DNA from: Areca catechu
Taxonomy: Eukaryota; Streptophyta; Magnoliopsida; Arecales; Arecaceae
Assembly: GCA_021397845.1 (NCBI GenBank)
Contig: CM038053.1
Coordinates: forward strand, 145,094,541-145,158,540
Direction of reading: 5' to 3'
Length of the DNA: 64,000 nt
The number at the start of each line of letters is the position of its first letter. Position 1 is the stretch's first letter. Position numbers and translations under genes: made by a program. Positions 34,656 to 45,600 of this stretch are shown in pieces. The notes beneath the pieces are model-generated. The model did not search any database. It had not been told where the DNA came from and was given only the letters and a program-made list of their open reading frames with translations.

Positions 34656-34740
34656 CTACATCATGCAAAAGATTAGTCAAAAAAAAAGAGAGAGAAAGAA
34701 GAGAGAAAAAGAAAGAAGTAAAAGGGGTGGTATCGTTCAC
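34656..34740 (-). other. Putative intron 2 of the antisense gene
   Basis: On the minus strand: donor CTCG/GTGAACGATA, a long pyrimidine tract, and acceptor GCATGATGTAG/ATCGATG; 85 bp. Removing it joins the exons in phase 0 (SSIF-stop-KLFS to IDVEVFFIKDCYQNW). Confidence 0.6.
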
Positions 34741-35402
34741 CGAGAAGAGCTTTTAAAAGATGCTACTAATCATATCCCCCAGCCACTGACCAGCCATTCC
34801 CTGCTGGTCGCATGACTGGATTGAGAAATCCATCATGCGCTCAGCCAGTACATGATTACGGAGTAGAGAGCTCTCCAGCCCCAGCTTGAACGGAAGCCGG
34901 TGCCGCATCTCCTCCCTCCTACTCTCCCCGGGAGTAGGGTCGTTCGCTCCACCGACAGCGGAGCCCCCGGGAGCGGGCTATGGGTCAGGCACCTTCTCAG
35001 GTGGTGCCTCAGTCACAGGCCTAGCCCCAGCTTGAACCTCCTCCTCCTCGACCTCAGTTACAACAGGGCTCAGGGAGCTGAGGGACATGGCGGTGGCAGC
35101 AGCTGCGACCGTGGCACGGATGACCACTTTAGGTTGTGGGGCAGGGGCTGTTCCCTGTTGCCTGGGCCGCTCAGGGACTTGCCGGACTTCCTGCTGACTT
35201 GGCCCTGGCATTGCGGACATCGTCCTCTGCACTGCTGCAAAGGCAGCTTTGGCCTCCCTCATACTCAAGGTGACCGGTGCGGTGAGAGCGGCCACCGACG
35301 TGCTCTCGCCCTGGGCCCGTCTCGATGGAGGCTCATCGGCCAGCCCGGCTGGCGACCTCTTCCTGGTGATCGCCAACAAGTCGCTCTCCGTGAAGATCAT
35401 TC

Positions 35403-35485
35403 CTGTACACAGATCACACAATGGTTAGAGCTCAGAAGGGCCAGTATAAAAGAATAGAGGAAAGAAAGACCTGAGCCGGACTCAC
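35403..35485 (-). other. Putative intron 1 of the antisense gene
   Basis: On the minus strand: donor GGTTG/GTGAGTCCGG, a T-rich stretch (TCTTTCTTTCC), and acceptor TGTGTACAG/GAATGATC; 83 bp. Splicing joins DPTRGL to GMIFTESDLLAI in frame. Confidence 0.65.
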
Positions 35486-36832
35486 CCAACCCTCTCGTTG
35501 GGTCAACCCTGGCATCGAAAAGGTTCTACTCTAACAGCAGGACCTCAAGGGAAGGAATCTGAGCGGTGCAGAGCTGCTCGTAGTCATCTTGGTCAGTCGC
35601 ATCGACTGCAGAGACTCGGTTGGGGGACTGATCCAGATCACTCCAGACCCAGTCAACCCCCTCGACTGTGGCAAAGAAGAATTTGCTCTTCCGTCCCTTG
35701 ATGGAAGTGGGGAGCTCAAATTTAATGCCCTTCGGGCAAGAAGACAAGGACCACAACCCATCCTCGGTGGGGTGGCACTTCATGGTGAAGAACGCCCTGA
35801 ACAAGGAAAATCGGGCAATGAACCCGTGGGAGTGGCAGAGTATGATGAAGGAGAAGATGGTCCTGATGGCGTTCGGGACTAGCTGAGCGAGAACCAAATG
35901 GTAGTTGCTCAGCACAGACATGAAGAAGGGATGAAAGGAGACTGGAACCCTCTCAAAAAGGTCTCCTCATAAAAGATGATCCGGCCAGCGCTACTCGAAG
36001 TAACCCTGTCCCCAGGTTAGGGGATCAAAAGCCGAACGGAGTGCGGGATGTCGTAGACATCCTGGATGGTCCCCAACTCCATGGCAAAAATCATCGAAGC
36101 GATTCGATTGGGACCTATTGACCGGACAGACTCGTAGACGGGTTCGGATGGGGGAGGAAGACGAGAAGGATGGGAAGGACATGGGGCCAGGAGGATGCCT
36201 CCTAGTGAACTCAAAGTGTGCCCCATCCCCATCCTCATCGGAGGAAGAAGATGGCATCCTCAGCTCAGAAGGACCGGCTTTGTTCAGATTAGTGGAAGGA
36301 CGGGAGCCTAGACCAAAATGAGGCATCTTCAAAAGAAGAAGAAGCAAGGAACCCGAGGAGCAGAAGAGACGGACTCGACTAGGGGAAGGCCCTAGACTCA
36401 GAAGATGAACCTTACTGTGGTGGGAAGAAGAAGAGAAGACTAACCAATTCCTTAGGGGGACTGAGGCAATCAGGAACAAGGGGAAGCCTGGGTACTGCAG
36501 CGGGCACGAAGGATTAGAAAGAATAGATGTTTTGGATAAAAACTTTTTTTCAATTCGAAGTGACCCGACGCATCCATACCGTTACAACCTCTCTACCAAC
36601 GTATTCATGCCACGTGCCAGCCATTGGTGAGAAAGGCATCCTGATTGCTCTGGGTTCCATTCCAGTAATAACTACTCCTCGAACATAGCCACGTGGCATC
36701 CCCACAATGGCCTGGGAAACCGTCTCGTGAAATGCCGGAAATCATGGCCATAATTGTGCTGGATCTTCACCTTTCCACGTCAGCAACACAATTACTCCCT
36801 TCAACCCGAGCACCGTGCACTAACGAGCCTCG

Positions 36833-36847
36833 AAAGTGGGGGGCAAA
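36833..36847 (+). promoter_or_regulatory. Polypurine tract of the Tat element
   Basis: AAAGTGGGGGGCAAA directly precedes the 3' LTR start TGATGTGG and is the plus-strand DNA primer site. Confidence 0.8.
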
Positions 36848-38232
36848 TGATGTGGCATGATCGTTGACATGGAGTAGCTATCAGATGCCATGTCAGATAC
36901 TCTACTCGAGCTCCCTTGCCGGGCTGAGCTCCCTTAAGGTAACGGGGCCGCCTACTGAAGCCGAGCTTCGCCCTCCGCCAGGTCAGGCCCGCCAGCCCAG
37001 GACACTTATGCTAGAGCCGAGCGGCGTCCCCCAGATCGAGCCCCTCGAGATCGAGCCCCATGGTACAGAGTCGAGTTTAGCCCTCCTCCTCCACGTGGAG
37101 TCTCTCCGAGGTTGAGCCCTCTAGGCCGGGGCCACGCTCTGCCCTCCGCCAGATCGAGCCCCTCGAGATTGAGCCCTGTGGTCCAAAGTCAAGCTCAACC
37201 CTCCTCCATCATGTGGAGTCTCTTTGAGGTCGAGCCCTATGGGTCGGGGCCACGCTCTGCCCTTCGCCAGATTGAGCCCCTCGAGATCGAGCCCTATGGT
37301 CTGGAGTCGAGCTCAACCCTCCTCCACCACATGGAGTCTCTTCGAGGTCGAGCCCTCAGGCCGGGACCACGCTCTACCCTTCGCCAGATCGAGCCCTACC
37401 TTTCCTGCTCGACCTCCAGCTCTAGCAAAGACAGCGGTGAGCAGAGAGACAACACCATCACCTTAGGACACTGGCGAGCTGCCTAAAGATTGCAGCAAGA
37501 TGCCCACCAGGCCGTAATAAATGCCTATGGCTCCCACATGCACCTGAAAGGGGAGGAGCCCTCCGATCGAGGTGCCATGCTCTTCACCAACCACCTGGAC
37601 CACCCAAAAGAGGAAGTCAACCAGGAGATTTAAATTCCAGGGGTGGCGGCCCCCCGATCGAGGCATTGTCAGGCTTCTCGGAACAGGGCGACCAGGAGGA
37701 ATGTCAGAACACATGATAGCTTCTCTTAGCAGGAATCAGGAAAGATGTCCCATCCATGGCATGGGACACCGCTGCACATGCCTACCAGCCCAGTGAAGGT
37801 CCCAAGGCAGGTTCCAAACGGTCAACTTGGCTATAAAAAATGTTCGGCACCCCCATAAGGGGAAGGTATGCAAACACAAACACAAGTGCAAGCTCAACCA
37901 AAGGGCAATGCACCACCAAAAAACCCAAGCAAGGGAAGGAGGAAAGGCCATGTAGAGAATATCTCTTGCTTGGCCACCATTCTCTTGACGCACTTGCACC
38001 CCACTCTCTCACTACTCACTCATCCTAGTGTTCCAGTCCTTCAAGAGGGGCTTGACTAGGAGGATCTGTTTCCCTGGATCATCACTAGACCTCGGAGTGC
38101 CCCCGTCGGAATTCCCGGCCTGGGTCACTAACCCCTGTTTTGCAGGTCTAGAACCACAAGACCACCTGCAATGGAGGAAGCGCACTCCAGCACCGATAGT
38201 AGCTACGGGCCACGATGATCTTGGAAGCAACA
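36848..38232 (+). repeat. 3' LTR of the Tat element
   Basis: 1,385 bp, collinear with 25312-26589, with an additional GTCGAGCCCTCT-type block and a segment at about 37820-37870 that is missing in the 5' LTR. It is clearly diverged from the 5' copy, so the insertion is not recent. It ends TTGGAAGCAACA, followed by the TSD copy ATTCC. Confidence 0.85.
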
Positions 38233-39639
38233 ATTCCCAAGCCCAAGTCAACTTGAAGTTGGGCTCAAGCTTGTTTGAAGATAGGATCACAAGTGGGTAT
38301 TTAAGTCAAGCCCAATTGATGATGGGTCAAGCCACCTCTCCATGTCAAGGTAGGAGCACCAATTTATCTCGTGATGCACCACTTCATCAGTGCCACATGG
38401 CATGAGGAAGCGCTACTTCACCAAGTCACTATAGGTGGCCAAGACAAGATCGAAATGTCAAAGTCAATGCATGTTGGATGCCCCATTAACTCTCCCCTTG
38501 ATCCAAGCCAACAACCTCCCCATCTCACTCCACACATCAAGCTCTCCAAAGATCATGGTCGGCCAAGGAAGAGTTCAAAATTCAAATGGAGACAACCTTC
38601 TTCCCTTCACTCCCCATATCAAGCTTTTCTCCAAAGAAGCATGGTCGACCAAAAAGGAAATTCTAAAGTCAAAAGGCATCCCTTGATTCTTGAAGACAAG
38701 TCCACACAACACTCTTCAAATCAAGCCATGGTCAGCCAAAGACTCATGAAAGGAGTTTCAAAATTCGAATGGGGACAACCTCCTCTCTTCCCACCCTAAA
38801 TCAAGCTTTCTACCAAATCAAGGCCGGCCAAAGGAGGATTTCAAGAGCTCAAATTCAGATTTTAGGTGCCCCTTGATGAAGATGTGTAACCTCTTTTTTC
38901 ATTTGAATTCAAGTGAGACTTAAGAGCCTACAAAAGGGCCCTAACCCTTTTGTAAATTGAGTTTGATGAAATAAAAATTTGGGAAGTTTCTTCTTCCTTT
39001 AGCCCTTGTTTTATTAGACTAGGAACTCTGTGAGAGTGTGCCTTTGTCTTTTTGGATATCAAGAGGTGAGAAGCCCTAAATTACCTTCTTCCTTCATAAG
39101 CCACCAATCCATCTTCAAGCTTGGATGCCCCTGGAAGATCCACCTAGATGCCTAACGAGAAGAGCCCTTCTCAACCACCATCCTGAACTCTTTTTCCCAT
39201 CACTTCTTACTTTCTTATACCCTCTTCTTGATATTTTCTAACCCCTTCACTTGGTTGAGGATTCGGTCTTCCTTGCCTTTGGGACCATCAGACAAAAAGC
39301 TGGCGAATCCGTAAGGTCGAAGGCTTGATCTTCTAGGCCGCATCTGTGAGTGTGAGCGAACTAGGCATTGGGCACATCTGAATCTTCAAGGTTTGCACTC
39401 CCTAGTCTCCTAAGTTCGTATTGTCTTAGAGCTAATTTTTATCGAGGTTTCTCAAGCTCGGGGTCCTTTTCTTATCACTACTTAGGGGTTATGTTTGCAT
39501 GCTAGAGTCCCTTATCATTATGCAAATCCCTGAATCTATTCTTACTTCAAATTCGAGAATTGGTCAATCCCCTCAAATATAAAAATAACAAAAGAAAATT
39601 ACTTGCATGCATATCATCTCTCTTAGTAGTCCCACATCA
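38233..39639 (+). repeat. LTR of chromovirus C, right part
   Basis: Continues the LTR begun at 25101. It shares blocks with the chromovirus A LTR: GGGTCAAGCCA, AATCAAGC, and CTTGGATGCCCCTGGAAGATCCACC versus the 1145 region. It ends AGTCCCACATCA. A TATA-like CTACAAAAGGGCCC lies near 38930. Confidence 0.8.
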
Positions 39640-39693
39640 TGTTTGGTATCATAGCCTCATCTCGCATGTTTGGTATCAGAGCTTCATCCTGCA
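39640..39693 (+). promoter_or_regulatory. Duplicated primer-binding site (2 x 27 bp)
   Basis: Two head-to-tail 27-bp units, each beginning TGTTTGGTATCA(T/G)AGC and ending GCA. The first has the PBS with one mismatch (TGGTATCATAGC); the second is perfect (TGGTATCAGAGC). A gypsy LTR ends before the first unit and copia leader sequence follows the second. Confidence 0.82.
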
Positions 39694-40279
39694 TCATTAG
39701 GTCCTTAAAGAGATGAAGTTATAGGAATAACTGAGTCTTTGCCTCCTATTAAGTTGGGTGGTAATGTGTCCTTTAGTTGGGTGATCATCGACAGTACTAA
39801 AGTATGGGTGGTCATTAGGCCATTGGAATTGCCATTCATAATATGATGGCTCGTGCAACTCTCTTAATGTTTGTCAGGTAGCCGGCCAAAGTCGGGCTTG
39901 ATCATTCATTGGTTAGAAGCACTAAATTTAGTCATGTTAATGGTTTGACCTAACCAGGACCTTCTTTAGTAGGAAGCCCAAAGGTCGATTAAAGTGCTCT
40001 TGGGGCAAAATTTGAAATACTAGAAATTGCTTGGAAGAAGAAATTGGTTAATTGAACCTACCTTTAGATTCATGTAGGTGAGCTGGCCAAAGTCGGGCTC
40101 ATGTGGCACCTTTAGGATTCTAATACCCTCTAAGGAATTAAATGTAATTCCTCAGATTGGAGGTAGAGGCTACTAATCTGAATAAAATATGTGGGAGGAC
40201 TTATAGACTAAAGTCCATGTCTTTAGGATTAAATTGAAATTCATACACTAATTGGTCTTACGGTTTTCCTTTCAGGAAA
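39694..40279 (+). mobile_element. Leader of copia A
   Basis: Non-coding leader between the PBS and the copia gag start. About 39880-40110 recurs inverted at 1-254. No palindromic TTGTGTNACACAA words are seen here. Confidence 0.65.
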
Positions 40280-41150
40280 ATGTCTGCCAACTTGTCCCTC
40301 TACTCCTTGCTTGACAATGAAAAACTTTCTGGCCGAAACTTCGATAATTGGTATCGAAGGCTTAAGATTGTCTTAGAGCATGAAAGGATCTTGTATATTA
40401 TATCAAATCCAGCACCTGAGGTCCCCACAGCCAATGCTCGTACATCTATCAGGGACACTTATCAGAAGTGGCTTTATGATAGAACTACTATATGTTGCAT
40501 TATGCTAGCAGCTATGAATGACGAGTTTAGTTGCAAATTTGAGGAGGCCCAACCAGAGGAAATCTTGTAAAAGTTGCGAGAATCCTTCGGCATGCATGAT
40601 GATGTAGAGTGGTACAAGACTTCCTGTGCCATCTATAATGCCCATATACGAGATGGGGCATTAGTAACTGATCATGTATTGTACATGACTGAGTTATTTG
40701 AATGCCTGGCCAAACTCAGATGTCCCCTACATGAATAGCTGGGGAAAGATGCTACACTGAATTCTCTACCCTCTTCTTACCTTGGTTTTCTTGATCACTT
40801 CCAGATGCATAGGCTTGTAGTGAACTACCACAGTCTGTTGGGGTTACTATAAAAATATCAGAAGGACCACAAACTCAATAAGGGGTTGGTGTACTTGGTG
40901 GGAGGAAATAGGGCAATGTGTCGTCCCATTGGATAGGGGAAGAAAAATAAAAAAAAAAAGACCAAAAAGGTGCAGAGTGTTGGTGGGGCCAGTCAGGCTG
41001 GGAAGAAAAAGGTAGACCATAGTCAGGTGTAGTGCTTCCACTGTAAGAAACAAATCACCGAAAGAGGAATTATCCTCTATATATTGCATCCCTTGACCCT
41101 AACAAGCTGAAGAAGAGGAAGCAGCAAGATTGTTGCTGCTCAAGATATTT
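40280..41150 (+). pseudogene. gag of copia A
   Basis: The ATG at 40280 opens MSANLSLYSLLDNEKLSGRN then FDNWYRRLKIVLEHERILY and RTTICCIMLAAMNDEF, the copia Gag N-terminus, intact for 96 codons before a stop at 40568. The rest follows with stops: LRESFGMHDD, HLVLYMTELF-like helices, a lysine-rich stretch near 40935, and a damaged zinc knuckle (CFHCKKQITERG; the His and last Cys are lost) near 41032. It forms the particle shell; the copy is dead. Confidence 0.83.
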
Positions 41151-43442
41151 ATATGATAAATCCATGTACCTATTCTTTTTGTAATATTGCTAATTGGGTA
41201 CTTGATACTAGGAGTCCTTACCATATTTGCAACAAATTACAGGGACTTCAAATTTGTAGGTGGTTTGAGAATGGTGAAAGGTTTCTGAACATTGGAGATG
41301 GAAGTCGAGTTCTAGTTCTGGTGTTAGGAGATTTCTCTATTATTTTTTAATCTTGTAAAGTCATTTTACATGACTGTCATTATTGTCCTACATTTCTTAT
41401 AAACATTGTCTCTATAGGATTGTTGGCCAAAGAATGTTTTAAACTTTCAATAAAAAGAAATGTTTGCAACATTACTTTGAATGGTTCAGTTGTAATGAAT
41501 GAAAATTTGGTAAATGCCATTTATTTGCTATCACAACCTGTGAGTGTAATATACATGACAAGCAAATGCCCTAGAATGGATAATGTCAGCGATGCTTATC
41601 TCTGGCACTATGGGCTAGGTCATATAAATAAGAACAGGATAAATAGGTTAAGACAAGAAGGTCTCTTAGAGGTAAATGTTTTTAAATCATTGCCTACCTA
41701 TGAATCTTGTTCACTTGGAAAAATGACCAAGTCATCTTTTTTTGGAAAAGGTGAAAGAGCCAAAGAAATTTTAAGTCTAGTACATACAGATGTATGTGGA
41801 CCTATGAATGTCAGTGCTAGAGATGGGTATAATTATTTCATTACTTTTATAGTCGACCTATCTAGGATCAGTTATGTCTATCTTATGAGACATAAGTCTA
41901 AGTCATTTGAAATGTTCAAATAATATCATAATGAGGTTGAAAAGCAAACTGGAAAGAGTATAAAGACTCTTTGATCTAATTGAGGAGATGAATATCTTTT
42001 TAGTGAGTTTCTGACTTATCTTCAAGAGAATGGGATTCTCTCTCAATGGACACCTCCGGGGACACCCCAACTGAATGGTGTGTCTAAAAGGAGGAATAGG
42101 ACTTTGCTGGATATGGTTTGGTCCATGATGGGCTTTGCCACTATGCCTATCTCTTTCTGGGGTTATGCCCTAGAGTCTACCTGTTATCTTCTTAATAGGT
42201 CTCCTAGCAAGTCTGTGGACAGGACTCCATATAAGATGTAGTCTGAACGAAAATCGGTGCTCTCACACCTTAAGATATGGAGGTGTCCAGCCTATGTTAA
42301 GCATTTGTAGACTGATAAACTAGGACCTAGGTTTGACCGGTGCCTATTCGTTGGGTATCCGAAAGAGTCTAAATGATATTTCTTCTACCTTCCTGATGAA
42401 CAAAAGTTGTTTGTTGGTTTTTGGGCTATCTTTTTGGAAAAAGAGTTCCTTAGTAAAGGAACTGTAGTTACTAAGATTGAACTTAGTGAAGTTCAATAGA
42501 TAGAAAAACTAACACATTTAAGAGACACCTCAAAACCGAATTTGACTAATTCAAATTTAGAGCCCATTAAGCACCCATTAAGGAGATCCGGTATAGTACC
42601 ATGTCAACCAGCCAGATACTATGGTTTCTTGGTCCAGGACAGAGATCCCATTGGACTTGATGAAAACAATGAGGATCCGATCACCTATATGGATACTCTA
42701 CAAAGGTCCGACTCTGATAAGTGGCTAGAAGCCAAGAAATCTAAAATGGAGTCAATGCAGATCGATAATGTGTGGATATTAGTTGATCCACCTGAAGAGA
42801 TAAAATCCATTGGGTGTAGATGGATTTTCAAAAGGAAATGGAGCACAGACGGAAGGGTAGAGACCTACAAAGCCCGTCTGGTTGCCAAGGGGTATCGTCA
42901 ACATTATGGTATTACTATGATGAGACATTTTTCCCCATAGAAATGCTCAAATCCATTTGGATTATGCTTGCTTTAGCTACATACTTTGACTATGAAATCT
43001 AGCAAATAGATGTCCGAACAGCCTTCCTAAATGGTAAGCTGGAAGAGGAGGTGCATATGATGCAACTTGAAGGGTTCACATCCACAGATGAGTCAAAGGT
43101 TTGCAAGCTCCGAAGGTCTATCTATGGACTGAAGAAGGCATCTCATGTTGGAACTTGCGATTTGATAAGTGTATCAAGTCGTATGGCATCGTTAAGAACA
43201 GAGAAGAACCTTGTATTTATAAGTGGGCTAATGGTTCTGTGGTTGTATTCCTTGTATTATATGTAGATGACACTTTCTTAATAGGGAATGACATCCCTGC
43301 ACTGCAGGGAATAAAGGTATGGTTGTCATCTCAGTTCTCTATGAAGGACTTGGGTGAAGCCTCCTACATCTTAGGGATAAAGATCTATAGAGATAGATCT
43401 TCGAGACATCTGGGACTGTCCCAATCAACATACATTGATATT
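41151..43442 (+). pseudogene. Protease, integrase and RT (5' part) of copia A
   Basis: Protease remnant WVLDTRSPYHICNKL (DTGS changed to DTRS) near 41198. GAG-pre-integrase at 41595-41745 (LWHYGLGHINKNRINRLRQ, CSLGKMTKSSF). The integrase core gives VHTDVCGPMNVSARDGYNYF, then after stops PQLNGVSKRRNRTLLD (Glu). RT from about 42750: VDPPEEIKSIGCRWIFKRKW, YKARLVAKGYRQ, DVRTAFLNGKLEEEV and LRRSIYGLKKASH; the YVDD box is at 43260-43271, and FSMKDLGEASYILGIKIYRD follows. About ten stops and several frameshifts occur. The frame is broken at 43442 by the SIRE insertion and resumes at 53988. Confidence 0.87.
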
Positions 43443-44942
43443 GTTTCCCAGGTGGCTTCCCAAGAGGGGGGTGAATTTGGATTATATAAACTTTATCAAG
43501 AATGTGCAATTTAAAATCCTTTTGGTATTGTGATGAATTATGCAATGTGGAAGCAAGTGAATAAACTTAAGAAATTTATAGTGGATCAGAGCAACTCGCT
43601 CCTACATCACTACCCAAGCACCACTTGGGATTTCCACTATATCCCCCACATGGAATACAGTCGGATTGTTTTAACAGGCTCATAATCCAAACCTTTACAC
43701 CTTTGTTTTATCGGGATCACAAAAGAAACCCACACTTGGTTTTAACACAGCCTAACCAAGAACCTAACTCCCTTTGGATTTTAGAACCGGGCTCATCAAA
43801 GAAACCCAAACTTAGGTTTTAATAGGCTCACCTAAAAACCTTTAACACTCTCAAGATACAGCCCCTTGCTGCTTTTAGAGAGAAAACAAGATATATCAAA
43901 TGTAAATTAAAACTTTACAACAAACCAAATTTGTTTAAGTGTTGCCGATGAAGATCAAATTGAAGCCTAGATTTGAATGCTCTTTAATGCTCTTCAAGCT
44001 GCTTCTTTACTTCCTCAAAAGGTTGGATTCAAGGATGAAGATCAGTTGGTGAAGCTTTGAATCCTTTCTTGAATGCTCTCTTGAAGTTGATTGGTGAAAG
44101 ACTTGAAATTAACTTGAATAATCAATGAATAATCTATCAATTATTGTTTAAACCATCATAAATACTCCCTTTTATAGTCTTCAATCAAAACTAGCCATTG
44201 TAGGGCCTGGAGAACTGAAATAGAGCCGTTAGAGGACTTTTGGAGTTCAAAATTTTGATTCAGGAACTAGCCATTAGACTGTCATAACCCGTCACTCGAG
44301 TCAGCTCGAGTAACCATGAGTTGGCTCGAAATCTCAATCAGTGGAAAAATAAACTCTGCAGGAGTCGGCTCTTCAAGGCTGAGTCGGCTCAAAGTCTCAC
44401 TCACCAACAACACAACTCTGGATGAGTCAGCTCTTCTGGGCTTGAGTTGCTCAAAGTCTTAGTTATCAAAAACACAAGTTCTTCGTCGAGTTGACTCTTA
44501 AGGCTCGAGCCGGCTCGAACTTCTGAAATTCTGAAATTTTTTATGCCATGCGAGAATAGGAGTTGGCTCTTGGTCCATGAGTCGGCTCTCACAAAAAATT
44601 TTTTATGCTTCAAATTTTTCCTAACTTCTTCAATTCAAGATTCTAACAAGAGCATGTCTTCAAAAAAGCTACAAAGAGCCTACCAGACATGTTTAACATA
44701 CTTGAACTCATTTTTACTAATTTAGAGCCCTTTTTACAAGATTACATGGATAAAAAATTAGGGCTTTACAACTTGAAGTGTACATGAGTTCATACAATGT
44801 TGGAATACTTTTCAACTAGTTAGAAAACTAATTGAAATAAAGATAAGTACTTCCTATAAAACTTTTTAAGTAATTGAAAGAATTAGTAATGCATACATGC
44901 TCCAATGTTTTGTAATCATCAAAATCATTCCAGGGGTCAACA
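43443..44942 (-). repeat. 3' LTR of the SIRE element
   Basis: 1,500 bp. On the plus strand it runs from TGTTTCCCAGGTGGCTTCCC to GGGGTCAACA. It contains several blocks of GAGTCGGCTC / GAGTTGGCTC in inverted or direct order (44280-44600). It is similar over its whole length to 52456-53987, which has about 30 bp more. Confidence 0.9.
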
Positions 44943-45600
44943 ATCTCTCCCTTTTTGATGATGACAAAACACTAAGCATGAAAGGTTTAAAATACTTTAC
45001 AATTACCTGTAATAATATAATATGTATCATATTCACATGTATCAAAGGTGTATTCAAAGTAGTGTGTATCAAAGCAAATAGAGCATCAAAATGTTGAAAC
45101 GAAGTAGTATCAAAACAAGTTTTTCAACAAGTATTAGGTTAATAAGTTTGCTATACTATTCATGCACTAAGTATCAAATCATGACAATACTAATTTTCAG
45201 CTTCAATAAAGAAAACTTTTCACTTTGCATTTGAAAGAAGTTTTAGTAGATGCTCAATAAATGCTCCCCCTTTCTCATATAAGATAACATTGCTCATCCT
45301 TTTTATCATATTCAATAATTCATGTTCATTTTCAGCTCTCTTCTCATTTTGATTTTCATGCTCTTTCCTCTTCTCATTTTGATTTTTCATGCTCTTCTCC
45401 CCCTTTTTGTCATAAACAAAAAAGTATACAATTTAAAAAAAACATTCATTCATACTCAATCATTCATATGTATGAAAACATAATATTTTCAAAACACAGA
45501 TATATATATATATGAAGAGTCAATACAAGATGTGATACATTACAAAAGTGCTAAAGCACACCAAATATAGTATCACAAGCAACAGGAAACGCAAAAAAGA
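44943..45600 (-). other. SIRE 3' non-coding region with repeated polypurine tracts
   Basis: Minus strand. The PPT beside the LTR is AAAAAGGGAGAGAT (44943-44957), and two more PPT-like words lie upstream: AGAAAGGGGGAGCA (near 45267-45280) and ATGACAAAAAGGGGGAGAAG (near 45396-45415). CTCTTCTCATTTTGATTTTC is repeated on the plus strand at 45340-45395, and a short (AT)n run is at 45502-45513. No gene recognised. Confidence 0.65.

Larger units (their letters stand above)
33870..36330 (-). pseudogene. Antisense gene (aORF) of the Tat element, two putative introns
   Basis: A minus-strand gene between the array and the 3' LTR. Exon 1 (about 36330-35486) starts MPHFGLGSRPS, has an acidic/serine stretch and then a folded domain with MSVLSNYHLVLAQLVPNAIR and FIILCHSHGFIARFSLFR, which resembles the plant putative gypsy-type transposon domain (PF04195-like). 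Exon 2 (35402-34741) is Pro/Ala-rich. Exon 3 (34655-about 33887) is a coiled coil (LKADLKERTDMNGVLGQKVK, LEKKLTGYER, LATAKEKLAVAERAVEESAK). Both splice junctions keep the frame. At least two frameshifts (near 36140 and near 34250) and several single stops break it. Antisense ORFs at this place are known in Tat elements; their function is unknown. Confidence 0.72.
25312..38232 (+). mobile_element. Tat-type Ty3/gypsy retrotransposon, full length
   Basis: A 12.9-kb element with two LTRs (25312-26589 and 36848-38232), both TGATGTGGCATGATCG ... (A)AC(A), and gag, protease, RT, RNase H, a second RNase H-like domain and integrase in Ty3/gypsy order. A tandem array and an antisense gene lie between integrase and the 3' LTR. 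The long region 3' of integrase, the second RNase H and the lack of a chromodomain point to the Tat lineage. The TSD is GTTCC (25307-25311) versus ATTCC (38233-38237), one mismatch. Coding regions have many stops and frameshifts, so it is not autonomous now. Confidence 0.88.
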
